The notes beneath the pieces were generated by a model. It was not told where the DNA came from. It searched no databases and saw only the letters and a program-made list of their open reading frames with translations. Below are positions 1 to 9,263 of a stretch of DNA of 64,000 nt, in pieces. Within the stretch, counting starts at the first letter, position 1. Each line of letters begins with the position of its first letter. The position numbers and the translations under genes are program-made. The DNA is from Fervidicoccaceae archaeon (lineage in GTDB: Archaea; Thermoproteota; Thermoprotei_A; Sulfolobales; Fervidicoccaceae): the NCBI GenBank assembly GCA_038878695.1, contig JAVZVD010000001.1, positions 1-64,000 on the forward strand, written 5' to 3'.

Positions 1-1
1 C

Positions 2-793
2 GTGATATGCCAGAAGGGGATAGACGACGTGGCTCAGCACTTCCTCGCCAAGAGGGGCATACTCGCGGTGAGGAGGGTCAAGAGGAGCGACATGGAGAAG
101 CTCGAGAGGGCGACCGGAGGGAGGATAATCTCGAACATAGATGATCTGCAGCCCTCCGACCTGGGCGAGGCCGAGCTCGTGGAGGAGAGGAAGATCGGCG
201 AGGACAAGATGGTGTTCATCATTGGAGCGAAGAACCTCAAGAGCGTCTCGATACTAGTGAGGGCTGGGCTCGAGAGACTCGTCGATGAGGCGGAGAGGGC
301 CTTCAGAGATGCGCTGAGCTCGGTAGCTGACGCGGTCAGGTACAACAAGATCGTGGCAGGAGGCGGCGCGGTTGAGATCGAGGTGGCCAAGAGGCTCAAG
401 GAGTATGCCGTGACCGTCGGTGGAAAGGAGCAGCTCGCGGTCGAGGCCTTCGCGAGAGCGCTCGAGAGCATCGCCGCCACGCTCGCCGAGAACGCGGGCT
501 TCGACGCCGTCGAAATGATCATGAAGCTCAGGAGCGCCCACGCCAAGCCGGGCGGCGAGTGGATGGGGATCGACGTGTTTACCGGCGAAGTAGTCAACAT
601 GTTAGAGAAGAACGTCATCGAGGCCGCGGCCATAAAGAGAAACGCGATAAAGGCCGGCATGGAGGCCGCGACCCTGATACTCAGAATCGACGACGTGATA
701 GCAGCCAGCAAGCTGGAGAAAGAGAAAGGAGAGAAGAAGTTCGACGAGAAGAAGTTCGAAGAAGAGAAGGAAGAGAAGAGCAGCAAGGACTGA
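2..793 (+). CDS. Thermosome (group II chaperonin) subunit, 3' part
   Basis: C-terminal half of an ATP-dependent group II chaperonin subunit, which forms double-ring protein-folding cages in the archaeal cytoplasm. The visible 263 residues cover part of the apical domain and the intermediate and equatorial domains. A GGGAVEIE stretch (about residues 120-127) and NAGFDAVE (about 164-171) are the nucleotide-binding equatorial signatures of the family. The frame is open to the window edge, so the true start lies upstream and the Met-like GTG at position 2 is internal. The last 25 or so residues are a Lys/Glu-rich tail rather than the Gly-Met-rich tail of many thermosomes. The family call is secure; which paralogue it is cannot be decided. 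Confidence 0.95.
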   Translation: MICQKGIDDVAQHFLAKRGILAVRRVKRSDMEKLERATGGRIISNIDDLQPSDLGEAELVEERKIGEDKMVFIIGAKNLKSVSILVRAGLERLVDEAERAFRDALSSVADAVRYNKIVAGGGAVEIEVAKRLKEYAVTVGGKEQLAVEAFARALESIAATLAENAGFDAVEMIMKLRSAHAKPGGEWMGIDVFTGEVVNMLEKNVIEAAAIKRNAIKAGMEAATLILRIDDVIAASKLEKEKGEKKFDEKKFEEEKEEKSSKD

Positions 794-800
794 GGCTTGG

Positions 801-1853
801 CTAAGCCCCAATTTTCTGCTCTCTTCGCATCTGTTTTTGTCTCCTGATTCTATTCCTCCCGATCCTCCTCAACTCGGCGATCTCCTCACCGGTGGGCCAC
901 CTGCCTCGCTCCTCACGGAAGGAGCGCGCGTCCTCCTCCAAGTCGAGCTCCGTGTAGACGCCTAGGGAGTTCAGTCTCCTTCTGGCTTCCTCGATCGTGG
1001 TGGTCTCGATTAAGCTTTTTGCGAGGTCGGACAGCTCGTAGACAGCTCGCGCCTCGAGAAAGAACGTGAGAGTTTGGAGGATAGATAGCTCCACGAACCT
1101 ATTGCCTCTGAGCTTCGCGATGCCCCGCTCTCCGCGGAAGGCCCTCAGCTGCATAGCGCTCGCCTCCGTGCTCGCTACCGAGAGGAGCTTCTCGAGAACC
1201 TCGGCGTCGCGAGCTGTCAGACCTCGAGCCCCCAAATAGCCTCCTCTCTCAGCCACTAACGAGACCCTCTCGAGGACTCGCGCGGGCCCTAGCTCGCCGT
1301 CGGCTCCGGGCGAGTGAACCGCTATGATGGCCCTGGGGCCTCTCTCGCGTTCGAGTCTAGCTAGAGCTGCGAGGCCGATAGAGTCGGCGAGAGGAGACCA
1401 TGCGTTCTCTTCACCGCTTTCGGCCAACACGTCGCCCCCCACGTCGACCCCAACGACGCACTCTAGCTCGAGGAGGCGAGAGGCCTCGCGCAGACCCGAG
1501 ACCATTCCGTCTACTCCTAGGCTCAAGTCGAAGAGGTACGCGCCTTCCCGAAGCGCTCCGGCCACCAGAGAGGCTTGAGGCTCGACGCGTGTCCCGTCCC
1601 TCTCGGCCGAGCATCCTCCCTCGCAGATCGCCAGACCTCGGCTCAACGTAGTCGCTCCCCGCAACTGCGACAGAGGTATGGGGCCCGGCAGAGGGTCTCG
1701 GGGGAGGCGCTCCCACACCACACTCCCGAAGAAAGTTCTGCTCAGGCCCTCCCTCCGCGCCGCGAGAGCTAGGAGAGCGGCCGACACCGCATCGCCTCCG
1801 CCGCCTATGCCGACAAAAAGTGCGCGCTCGCACCACTTCAGCGCTTCGCGCAA
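801..1853 (-). CDS. DUF1152 family protein
   Basis: Conserved archaeal protein of unknown biochemical function. The N-terminal GIGGGGDAVSA motif (about residues 16-26) and the later VGVDVGGDVLA (about 134-144) are the glycine-rich signatures I associate with DUF1152; these could bind a nucleotide or phosphate, which is inference. The C-terminal third is charged and ends in a basic Arg/Lys/Gln tail. The TTG at 1853 is preferred because GAGGAG lies about 8 bases upstream. The gene is convergent with the chaperonin gene, leaving 7 bases between the two stops. No operon partner is visible. Confidence 0.75.
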   Translation of the reverse strand: MREALKWCERALFVGIGGGGDAVSAALLALAARREGLSRTFFGSVVWERLPRDPLPGPIPLSQLRGATTLSRGLAICEGGCSAERDGTRVEPQASLVAGALREGAYLFDLSLGVDGMVSGLREASRLLELECVVGVDVGGDVLAESGEENAWSPLADSIGLAALARLERERGPRAIIAVHSPGADGELGPARVLERVSLVAERGGYLGARGLTARDAEVLEKLLSVASTEASAMQLRAFRGERGIAKLRGNRFVELSILQTLTFFLEARAVYELSDLAKSLIETTTIEEARRRLNSLGVYTELDLEEDARSFREERGRWPTGEEIAELRRIGRNRIRRQKQMRREQKIGA

Positions 1854-1984
1854 GCGTCTTCTCCTCGCATCGCACGGCTCAGTCAGGATAACCGCTCGCT
1901 CATCGAGATCGCGCTCCCCGAGACCTCATCACCGCTGCCGCGGATCAGCGCATTCGCGGAGCTATGTATTTGAGTCCTCGAGGC

Positions 1985-1996
1985 AGTATTAAATTC
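1985..1996 (+). promoter_or_regulatory. Probable TATA box for the radical SAM gene
   Basis: An AT-rich AGTATTAAATTC element in a GC-rich 184-base divergent gap. It lies about 45-50 bases before the GTG at 2038, consistent with an archaeal box A followed by a short leader. The rest of the gap (1854-2037) shows no gene. No BRE could be confirmed by eye. Confidence 0.4.
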
Positions 1997-2037
1997 ACTG
2001 GACTAGGACGAGAGCCGCCGCTCGAGGTGCAGCCCGT

Positions 2038-3147
2038 GTGTGGTTCTCGCTGAGGCCTGACGCCTTAGTGGTGTGGCGCGATAACAGGGTCAGGAGGGCT
2101 CTGGCCTGGTACTACGACGTCATGAGCGACGCGAAGCCCGCCAAGTTCTTGATAGCCAAGTACGTCGAGGCTCCGCGCGACTTCGCCGAGATGAGCTTCG
2201 ATGAGCTCTGGAAACTGCACGAGAGGCTGAGCGCCGAGTTCAATAAACTTTGGAGGAGAATACGGGACTCGGAGTCCCTAGAAGGACTCGAGCGCCCCGA
2301 GACCAGTTTCCTCGACGTCAAGGCGACGCTGGCTCGAGCCATGCTTCGGAGCTGCAGGTTCTGCGAGAATCTCTGCGGCGTCGATAGGTCGATCGGGCGG
2401 CGCGGGGTCTGCGGCATGGGCCGGGAAGCCGTGGTCGCGAGCTACTTCCACCACGTCGGCGAGGAGGCTCCGCTAGTGCCGAGCGGGACGATATTCTACG
2501 GCGGTTGCACCTTCAAGTGCGTCTTCTGCCAGAACTACGACATATCTCAGGAGCGCCCCTACTACGGCGAGCAGGCGAACCCGAGCCTCCTAGCCTCAAT
2601 ACAGCGCGAGCTCAGGCTCTCGGGCGCTAGGAATATCAATCACGTGGGCGGAGAGCCCACGCCAAACCTACACGTCATATTGGCCAGCCTCACGATTCTC
2701 GAGACGAACGTCCCGCAGATTTGGAACAGCAACTACTACATGAGCCTGGAGAGCGTGGCTCTTCTGGGGGAGGTGATAGATTTGTGGCTCCCCGACTTCA
2801 AGTATTGGAGCGACGAGTGCGCTGCTAGACTTAGCGGGGTCGAGAGATATCGCGAGGTGGTCACCAGGAACCTGCTCATGACGGTGGAGCGCGGCGACAT
2901 GATAATAAGACACCTCGTCATGCCCAACCACGTCGAGTGTTGCACCATCCCAATACTTGAATGGGTGGCGAAGAATCTCCCGAGAGATAAAGTAATCGTC
3001 AACGTGATGGATCAGTATAGGCCAGAGCACCTCGTATTGCGGTACCCGGAAAAGTACAGAGAAATAGCTAGGAGACCCTCGAAAGAGGAGCTGCGGCGAG
3101 CTCACGAAGCGGCCAAAGCCCTCGGGCTTCTCTGCGACGTGGTGTGA
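2038..3147 (+). CDS. Radical SAM protein, COG1313/PflA-like
   Basis: Radical S-adenosylmethionine enzyme. The SAM/4Fe-4S motif CTFKCVFC (Cys157, Cys161, Cys164) is directly visible. Upstream is a second cluster, CRFCENLC, with a later GVC (Cys106, 109, 113, 125), which matches the extra N-terminal Cys motif of the COG1313 group. Proteins of this group resemble pyruvate formate-lyase activases, but their substrate is generally unknown, so no function is assigned. At 369 residues it fits the family. The GTG start gives a N-terminal extension of about 95 residues before the first cysteine cluster; a later start is possible. The next gene follows after 4 bases, suggesting co-transcription with the sugar kinase. 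Confidence 0.8.
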   Translation: MWFSLRPDALVVWRDNRVRRALAWYYDVMSDAKPAKFLIAKYVEAPRDFAEMSFDELWKLHERLSAEFNKLWRRIRDSESLEGLERPETSFLDVKATLARAMLRSCRFCENLCGVDRSIGRRGVCGMGREAVVASYFHHVGEEAPLVPSGTIFYGGCTFKCVFCQNYDISQERPYYGEQANPSLLASIQRELRLSGARNINHVGGEPTPNLHVILASLTILETNVPQIWNSNYYMSLESVALLGEVIDLWLPDFKYWSDECAARLSGVERYREVVTRNLLMTVERGDMIIRHLVMPNHVECCTIPILEWVAKNLPRDKVIVNVMDQYRPEHLVLRYPEKYREIARRPSKEELRRAHEAAKALGLLCDVV

Positions 3148-3151
3148 GGTC

Positions 3152-4114
3152 TTGCGCGGCCTCTACGTTGGATTGGATATAGGGGCTAGCAAGATCAGAG
3201 CCTGCTCTTCGAGGGATCCGCCAAGGATAGATAGGAAGCGCGTGATCCCCTTCCCGCGCGGGGGACCCGAGAGCGTCGAGAGAGCGCTGATCGAGCTTGT
3301 CCTAGACGTCTCGGCGGGAGAGAGCATCCTCGGCATCGGCGTAGGCTCCATAGGCCCCGTGGATCCGCGGCACGGCAGAGTGGAAGGGGCCCCCAATGCT
3401 CCCCTCAAGTCCTTCCGAGTGAAGGAACCGCTCGAGATAACTCTGGGAACCGAGGTCTTGGTGGTCAACGACTGTCTAGCGGCGGCCTGGGGCGAGAAGA
3501 TCTTCGGAGCTGGCAGAGATCTGAGCGACTTCGGTTACATCACTATCAGCAGTGGCATCGGTGGAGGCTTCGTGGTCGACGGAGAGCTGATCGTCGGGCA
3601 ACGCGGGCGGTCGCACGAAGTGGGTCACATCGTCATCGACTACTCCAGCGAGGTGTCGTGCGGCTGCGGAGGCTACGGGCACTGGGAGGCTCTAGCTGGG
3701 GGGGCCAATCTGCCTCGTTCGCTTCCTGCGCTCGCGCGCAAACTGAGCCCAGAGGTCCTCAAGACGTCGCCTTTGTGGAGATCCTCGAGATCGAGCGAGG
3801 TGAGCTATGAAGAGCTCTTCGCACTCGCGTCGAGAGGGGATAGAGTGGCCCTTTTACTTCTCGAGGAGCTCTCGCGAATACACGCAGCCGGCCTGGCGTC
3901 TTGTTCCTCGACATATGATCCTTCCGTGATCTTTCTCGGGGGCTCCGTGTTCCTAGAGAACGAAGAGTATTTCCTCGGCAAGCTCCGAGAGCTCTTACCG
4001 CTCTTCTCAATGGGTCGCGAGACACCGGAGCTTCGTCGATCTACGTTTGGCCACGACGCCGTGCTCGTTGGCGCGCTATCGCTGCTAATCGAGAGGCCGA
4101 GGGCTCTAAGGTGA
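3152..4114 (+). CDS. ROK family sugar kinase (glucokinase/hexokinase-like)
   Basis: ATP-dependent sugar kinase of the ROK family. The phosphate-binding motif VGLDIGASKI is at residues 6-15, the presumed catalytic Asp107 lies in VVNDCLAAAWGE, and the ROK zinc/signature segment CGCGGYGHWEA follows a GH pair. The usual last Cys of the ROK motif is His here, as in archaeal broad-specificity hexokinases. The likely reaction is phosphorylation of glucose or another hexose or amino sugar; specificity cannot be read from sequence. The TTG start is 4 bases after the previous stop, with GAGGT overlapping that stop. The next gene overlaps by 4 bases (GTGA), so these form an operon. Confidence 0.85.
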   Translation: MRGLYVGLDIGASKIRACSSRDPPRIDRKRVIPFPRGGPESVERALIELVLDVSAGESILGIGVGSIGPVDPRHGRVEGAPNAPLKSFRVKEPLEITLGTEVLVVNDCLAAAWGEKIFGAGRDLSDFGYITISSGIGGGFVVDGELIVGQRGRSHEVGHIVIDYSSEVSCGCGGYGHWEALAGGANLPRSLPALARKLSPEVLKTSPLWRSSRSSEVSYEELFALASRGDRVALLLLEELSRIHAAGLASCSSTYDPSVIFLGGSVFLENEEYFLGKLRELLPLFSMGRETPELRRSTFGHDAVLVGALSLLIERPRALR

Positions 4115-5313
4115 GGCTCATCCGCCGCGACGCGCTGGGCTCGGCAGCCCTCGCCGCAGCGGTCCTATGCGCGTCCTACGTCCTGCACTCCCCCAGAGCT
4201 CTCGCGCATTATAGCGATGTCGTCTCCCTCTACTACACGATATACTCGTCGCCCGAGAGATGGTTCGAGGGGCGACAGCTCAACCCGGGTGTCCCTTATT
4301 TCGATTACCACTTCGAGTACCCTCCCCTGGTGGGGCTCAGCTGGTGGCTGTCCACGCTCGCCGCCGAAGCGTGGGGGGGCGAGGACCTCTGGAGCAAAGT
4401 CGGCGTGCACTTCGACATCAACGCCGCCTTGAGTTCTCTCTTTTATGCTCTCTACGTAATAGCAGCGTTAAGCTTCTACCGCTTGATCGCTGCAGATCCG
4501 TTAGCGCTGGGGCTCGCTCTGGCCTCACCGTCGATGATTTATTACTTGTTCTATAATTGGGACATTCAAGCGACCGCTCTCGCTACGTGGAGCGCGTTGC
4601 TATTACTCCGAGGGTCGGAGCTGAGGAGCTCGCTCTCATTGAGCTTCTCGGCTTTGGCCAAGCTCCTCCCGCTCACCGCGCTCCCGGGCCTACTGGTCGA
4701 CGCCTATAGAAGAGGGGGCGCTCGCGCCGCCGCTAGAGCTTTGCACATTCTGAGTCCCCTCGCTCTCGTGGGGCTCGTCGCCCTTATCTTATGCCCACGC
4801 GGCCTAGAGACTTTTCTCGAGCACCACGCGCACTGGTACTGCGAGAACTGCTTCTACGTGTTGGCGATAGGCGATTTATGGGACCCCATGTGGAGAAGGG
4901 CCTCCGTGATCCTCTCGATCGGAGTGGCCGGCGCTCTCGGAGTATATCTAGCGTCGTCGTTGGATGAACGCGACGCTCGAACTCCCATCAGCTTGTACTT
5001 TCTGCCCGTCGCCGCGTTCATCAGTCTATCCTACGTGTACTCGCCCCAGATGAACATTCTCTTCTCGCCTCTCTTCCTCGTCCTGCCGAGGCCTCTGCTA
5101 TACGTTGCATTGGCACAAGACGCGCTCAACGCGTCGATCATGCTGCTGTGGCCTTATAACGATAGCTTCTGCGAGAGGTGGGGCGTCGGGTGCGATGGGC
5201 CCTGGACTAGGGAGAGCCCTATCCAGTGGGTAGCCTTCGCGAGAATCGCGCTGCTCTGGGTCGTCGTGGCTCTGGCGTCAAGAGCGCTCCACCGATCCGC
5301 GCGCAACGCTTAA
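4111..5313 (+). CDS. Multi-pass membrane protein, GT-C/GT87-like glycosyltransferase
   Basis: A 400-residue integral membrane protein with roughly ten hydrophobic segments. The motif YFDYHFEYPPL in the first extramembrane loop, with acidic and aromatic residues followed by YPP, is typical of DUF2029/GT87-type polyprenyl-phosphate-dependent mannosyltransferases. That would make it a sugar transferase acting at the outer face of the membrane on a lipid-linked donor, but this is inference from topology and one motif. It begins with GTG overlapping the kinase stop, consistent with a sugar-related operon. It could also be an uncharacterised membrane protein of the same fold. Confidence 0.6.
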   Translation: MRLIRRDALGSAALAAAVLCASYVLHSPRALAHYSDVVSLYYTIYSSPERWFEGRQLNPGVPYFDYHFEYPPLVGLSWWLSTLAAEAWGGEDLWSKVGVHFDINAALSSLFYALYVIAALSFYRLIAADPLALGLALASPSMIYYLFYNWDIQATALATWSALLLLRGSELRSSLSLSFSALAKLLPLTALPGLLVDAYRRGGARAAARALHILSPLALVGLVALILCPRGLETFLEHHAHWYCENCFYVLAIGDLWDPMWRRASVILSIGVAGALGVYLASSLDERDARTPISLYFLPVAAFISLSYVYSPQMNILFSPLFLVLPRPLLYVALAQDALNASIMLLWPYNDSFCERWGVGCDGPWTRESPIQWVAFARIALLWVVVALASRALHRSARNA

Positions 5314-5348
5314 TTCGGATCCCTCAAAGCTTAGGTGGGCGGCATCTC

Positions 5349-5927
5349 TTGAGCTCGAGCGAGGGATTCCGCGCGCTGACCGAGGGAGAGAAATTCTACT
5401 ACGTGCTACACCCCATGCCCACTGTGGTTATCGTGACGATCTGCGCCAGCGGTAAGGTCAACGCGATGCCGGCCTCTTGGGTCACTCCCGTGGCCGAGGA
5501 GCCCCCCAGCATCGGCGTGGCCGTAGACAAAAATTCTTTCACCCGCGAGTGCCTCGACGAGGCTGGAGAGGCCACAGTTAATGTCCCGAGCTTCGAGCAA
5601 GCCGAGCTGGTCTACAGTCTCGGGACCGTCTCGGGACGCGATGTCGATAAACCCGCGAGGTTCGGCTTGAGGTTGGCGCGAGGCGAGGCCGTGAGGGCTC
5701 CAAGGTGGCTCGACGCTCTCGCCTCGCTCGAGTGCCGAGTCGAGTCGAAGCTCGACGCGGGAGACACGATCTTTTACTTGTTAAGAGTGGAGCGCGTTTG
5801 GGTGAGATCGGACCTCTTCGAGAGATACGGCTGGAACATGAGCAAGACGAGCACGTTGCTTCACGGCTCTGGCAGGACCTTCTTCTCGGTGGGCAAGATG
5901 CGCAGAGTTCAGGGCCTCAGGGCCTAG
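5349..5927 (+). CDS. Flavin reductase-like domain protein
   Basis: FMN-binding split-barrel protein of the flavin reductase family. A core segment MPTVVIVTICAS is followed by MPASWVTPVAEEPP and VAVDKNSFT, which match the FMN-binding strands of archaeal ferric/flavin reductases and ferredoxin-linked flavoproteins. The product is 192 residues from the TTG at 5349, which has a GGTGGGCGG ribosome-binding stretch about 8 bases upstream. A longer reading from 5226 would run through the preceding gene and is rejected. It lies 35 bases after the glycosyltransferase-like gene. The redox partner is unknown. Confidence 0.75.
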   Translation: MSSSEGFRALTEGEKFYYVLHPMPTVVIVTICASGKVNAMPASWVTPVAEEPPSIGVAVDKNSFTRECLDEAGEATVNVPSFEQAELVYSLGTVSGRDVDKPARFGLRLARGEAVRAPRWLDALASLECRVESKLDAGDTIFYLLRVERVWVRSDLFERYGWNMSKTSTLLHGSGRTFFSVGKMRRVQGLRA

Positions 5928-5957
5928 GTCGTCCTCGCTGGACCAAAACACAGCGCG

Positions 5958-6977
5958 CTAGTACCACCACGTGTCCGTGAAGTTGTGCTCCGGCACCAAA
6001 AGAGCCGGATCCGAGGCAGCGGCGCAAATCTCGGCCAAGGGGCAGACTTCCCATTCGCAGCGAGGCTCGCGGAGCTCCGGCTTCTCGTCACGCCTAGGCC
6101 TACAGATGGGGGCTTCGCGCGTGCAACAAGTCCTTCCGAACTTCCACAGGAAGTCGTCGAGCACGAAGGGGTCGGCTCCACAGGCCCCCGCTAGTTTCTT
6201 GTATGCTACTCTAGAGGCCATTCTAAGGAGGACGTCCTCGTGTGCCTCGAACTCGCCTGCACGCGAGATCTTCTCCATAGTGGCCTGGTCCAGTCGGATC
6301 AGTCCAACTCGCAGAGCGATCCTGGAGAGGTGATTGTCGACAGGAACTTCCTTGTTGTGAGAGTCCTTGAAAGGTGATAGCCTCCGATCGAGGAACTTAG
6401 CTAGGAGGAATGCCTTCTTCTCGACAGGATCCTGATATGCGACGAAGACCTTGAGCCTATCGATGAGCCCTTCCCCCACTCCGCGCCTCAAGTAACCACC
6501 AGAGGCTCTCAGCAAGAGCAACGAGTCGCCCTCGTAGAGGGCCTCGAGCTTCGCTCCTAGATCCCTAAGCAGCGCGACTCTCCTCTCGAGGTCGCGCGGC
6601 AGCCTGACCTCTCCCCCCGCTCTGGCCCCCAGCCAGTCGGCCGCCTCGCTCACAGTGATCTTGGCCAGCCTCTCGGCCGCGAAGAAGTCCGGGTCCTCGT
6701 TGAGCTTCCGCGCTCCCAACCTGTAGAGAAGGTCCGCTCCCCGATATAGCTCGCCCTCTACATAACCCTCGTAGCGCGCGGTCCAGGTCCCGAGCCTGTG
6801 GTCTATCGCCACCATAGCGAGGAAATACGAGACAATGAGACTGGCCGGCGCTCTCGGTGAGGGATAGTAACGCGTGTCATCGAATTGGTCTATTGGGAGC
6901 TTCCGTAAGATCCCCTCTAACATCGTAGCCGCTTCCCAGATCTTGCCATGGTCTATCCAAATGCGCATCGAATGCAT
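5958..6977 (-). CDS. HhH-GPD-like protein with C-terminal Fe-S loop
   Basis: A 339-residue protein with VDNHLSRIALRVGLI (around residue 216), which resembles the helix-hairpin-helix segment of endonuclease III-type DNA glycosylases. A Cys-rich C-terminus, including CEWEVCPLAEIC plus an upstream CC and PIC, could ligate a 4Fe-4S cluster like the iron-sulfur loop of that superfamily. The canonical catalytic Lys/Asp pair was not identified, so base-excision activity is not claimed. It is convergent with the flavin reductase gene (30-base gap). The annotation is family-level only. Confidence 0.55.
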   Translation of the reverse strand: MHSMRIWIDHGKIWEAATMLEGILRKLPIDQFDDTRYYPSPRAPASLIVSYFLAMVAIDHRLGTWTARYEGYVEGELYRGADLLYRLGARKLNEDPDFFAAERLAKITVSEAADWLGARAGGEVRLPRDLERRVALLRDLGAKLEALYEGDSLLLLRASGGYLRRGVGEGLIDRLKVFVAYQDPVEKKAFLLAKFLDRRLSPFKDSHNKEVPVDNHLSRIALRVGLIRLDQATMEKISRAGEFEAHEDVLLRMASRVAYKKLAGACGADPFVLDDFLWKFGRTCCTREAPICRPRRDEKPELREPRCEWEVCPLAEICAAASDPALLVPEHNFTDTWWY

Positions 6978-7000
6978 CGAGCCCTCGTCTTAGAGGCGCC

Positions 7001-7537
7001 TCAACGTTCTCCGCCACCTAGCGGATATGAAAATTTTTCCTCGAGGAGCTCCGATATCAGTTCCACGATCTGCTCGAGAGCTTCGGGGCGCTCGCTGTCC
7101 ACCTCCACGACTCTCTCCCCGAGACACTCCAAGGCCTCCGAAGCTACGACGCCAGCGCGCTCGGCCTCTACGTTTTCTTCTATCTTAATGCGCGGCCAGC
7201 CACGCTCTCTCAGCCTAACCTCGAGGACTTCGGGTCTCGCTCTCAGGACCAATACGAGGTCTACCAAGGCGCCACGAAGGAGACAGGGTTGAGACGTATC
7301 GATGACCAGCAGCTCGCAGCCCCTCCGCTTAGCGAGCTCGATCTCTCGCAGCAGCTCGATTCTCAGCTTAGGCTCGTCAATCGTGCTGGTCTCGCGCTCG
7401 AAGTCGTAGTCCACGACGAGCTCTCTCTCCAGCGCGAGCCTCGCCACGTTCACGACGCACGCACCGAGCCTCTCCTCGAGCCTTCTCGATACGAGGGTCT
7501 TGCCGGTGCCCGGGGTCCCCGTGACCACCACAATCAT
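7001..7537 (-). CDS. AK6/Fap7-type adenylate kinase
   Basis: Small P-loop kinase of the AK6 (Fap7/hCINAP) family. The Walker A motif GTPGTGKT spans residues 7-14, the central VIDTSQP segment follows a basic stretch, and the length (178) is usual. In archaea and eukaryotes such proteins combine adenylate kinase/ATPase activity with late small-subunit ribosome maturation at uS11. The start ATG overlaps the stop of the upstream flippase gene by 4 bases (ATGA), so it is the second gene of a two-gene unit. The link with a flippase looks positional rather than functional. Confidence 0.85.
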   Translation of the reverse strand: MIVVVTGTPGTGKTLVSRRLEERLGACVVNVARLALERELVVDYDFERETSTIDEPKLRIELLREIELAKRRGCELLVIDTSQPCLLRGALVDLVLVLRARPEVLEVRLRERGWPRIKIEENVEAERAGVVASEALECLGERVVEVDSERPEALEQIVELISELLEEKFSYPLGGGER

Positions 7538-9138
7538 CTGCTCCCGCTCCTCTCGAGCCTGGCGATCAAGGAAACGACCTTATCCTCGTAGTCTAGCGCC
7601 CGCTCGAGCAGAGGGCCGAGAGGGCCGAGCGAGGGCGACAGAGCTCTGAGCAGCGCGATGTCGCTCGAGCGAAGAGCTCCGGTGAGTGGGAGGAAGAGTG
7701 CGAGGGCCCCGAAGTACACGAGAGCCGTGGCGGAGAGCCTCAGGAAGCCCGGCTCCGCGAACGCGTAGACCAAAGCGGCGGCGAGGAGAGAGGCCGCGGT
7801 AGACGCAGCTACGCGAGAGGCCGCCTCTACGTTAACGCGAGCACCGAATCTAGCTCGAGCGCGGCTGAGGCCGTAGAGCAGAGAGGCCACGTTGGCAATC
7901 AAGATCGTCGCCACCAATCCGATGGCTCCTGAACTCCGCGTTAGGAGAGGCGCCAGGGGGACGGCGATGAACGCGTAGGATAGCGAGCTCCCGAGGAGAG
8001 AGCGCGCGTCGCCGAGGCCGCTGAGGAAGCTCCCGAGCACGGCCTGGCCGAACAGCGAGTAGACGTAGAGAAGCGCGTAGAGAGAAAGGATCATTGAGGC
8101 CTCCGCGTACTGAGGTCCATAGACCAAGGTTACGAGGTCGCGCGATGTTAAAGCTACGAGAGCTGCCAGCGTAGTTACAACCATCGAGGAGTACCTGACC
8201 GCGTTGCTGAAGACCCTCGAGGCCGCGTTCGAGTTCCCGCGGGAGTGGAGCGCAGCGAACTCCGGGAAGAGAGCTCCAGCTATGGGGCCTGAGGCCAGGG
8301 AGATCAAAGAGCCGAAGTTCACGGCGGCTCTGTAGCTCCCGACCTCGCGCTCGCTCGCCGCGTGGGCCAGCACTACTCCGAGGTACATGTCGACCAGGCT
8401 CCCTCCTAACGAGGAAAGATAGAGCGGGAAGCCGTAGCTCTTAACGACGCGTAAGATCTCGTCGACTTGGGAAGGTGCGCGGCGCTCCGAGCTAAGCCTC
8501 GCGAGTTTCCGACGCAGAGCCAGGAGGCCAGCCGACGAGGAGATCGCGAAGCTAGCCAAGTGACCTACTATCGCCCCTCCAACTCCAAGCCCGACCAGGA
8601 TCAGCGCCGGCGAGAGGACGGCCTTAGAGGAGGCCTGATAGAGTTGCAGCTTCGCGTTGAGATCCGTCATCCTCAAACCTATCGCCACGGATGCCAAGGT
8701 CCCGTGGAGCCCGATGAAGAATATGGTGAGAGACGCCACTCGCACTAGAGGCGCTAGCTCCGGTCTCCCTGAGATGATCGAGGCTAGCTCTCCGGGGATG
8801 AGGGCGCAGAACAGCGTCGCGGGCAATAGACTCGCGAGCTTCAGAGCGAGGCCGGCGAGCAGCCTCTCCGACACCTCCTCCGCTCTGCCCTCGGCTAGGA
8901 GCCTCGAAGAGCGCCAAGTCAGCGCTGGCGTCACGCCGAAGTCCGTGAAGAGCGCTAGGAGCGAGGCCGGCAGCAGCGCGAGCGCGTATACTCCGTAGAG
9001 CTCCGGTCCAAGGAGCCTGGCCACGATGATCGCCGCGAGAGCGTTGATTGCGGTCGCGAGCGCGTTGCCGCCGAGCAGGAGCGTGGTTCCTCTGGCCGCG
9101 CGGATCGCTATTTCCTCCAGGTCCTCCCTCGAGCTCAA
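7534..9138 (-). CDS. Polysaccharide/oligosaccharide flippase (MOP superfamily)
   Basis: A 534-residue membrane protein with about 12-14 hydrophobic segments. The N-terminal pattern ARGTTLLLGGNALATAINAL followed by ARLLGPELYGVYALAL is typical of Wzx-like flippases and archaeal polysaccharide-biosynthesis transporters. It probably moves a lipid-linked glycan to the outer face of the membrane for S-layer or N-glycan assembly. The start ATG at 9138 gives a short cytoplasmic N-terminus. It is divergent from the dITPase gene; the 125-base gap has AT-rich TTTAATG on this strand about 80 bases before the start, a possible promoter. Confidence 0.85.
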   Translation of the reverse strand: MSSREDLEEIAIRAARGTTLLLGGNALATAINALAAIIVARLLGPELYGVYALALLPASLLALFTDFGVTPALTWRSSRLLAEGRAEEVSERLLAGLALKLASLLPATLFCALIPGELASIISGRPELAPLVRVASLTIFFIGLHGTLASVAIGLRMTDLNAKLQLYQASSKAVLSPALILVGLGVGGAIVGHLASFAISSSAGLLALRRKLARLSSERRAPSQVDEILRVVKSYGFPLYLSSLGGSLVDMYLGVVLAHAASEREVGSYRAAVNFGSLISLASGPIAGALFPEFAALHSRGNSNAASRVFSNAVRYSSMVVTTLAALVALTSRDLVTLVYGPQYAEASMILSLYALLYVYSLFGQAVLGSFLSGLGDARSLLGSSLSYAFIAVPLAPLLTRSSGAIGLVATILIANVASLLYGLSRARARFGARVNVEAASRVAASTAASLLAAALVYAFAEPGFLRLSATALVYFGALALFLPLTGALRSSDIALLRALSPSLGPLGPLLERALDYEDKVVSLIARLERSGSR

Positions 9139-9263
9139 GCCCTTCTCGCCCGCCGCGAGCCTCTGCGCACTCTGTGCCCCGCTCGAGCGCTCGAGGCCCC
9201 TCTTCTACCGAAGGGCCGCATTAAAGGCTCGCTGACGATAGCAGCACGTGGTGGTGTTAACCG

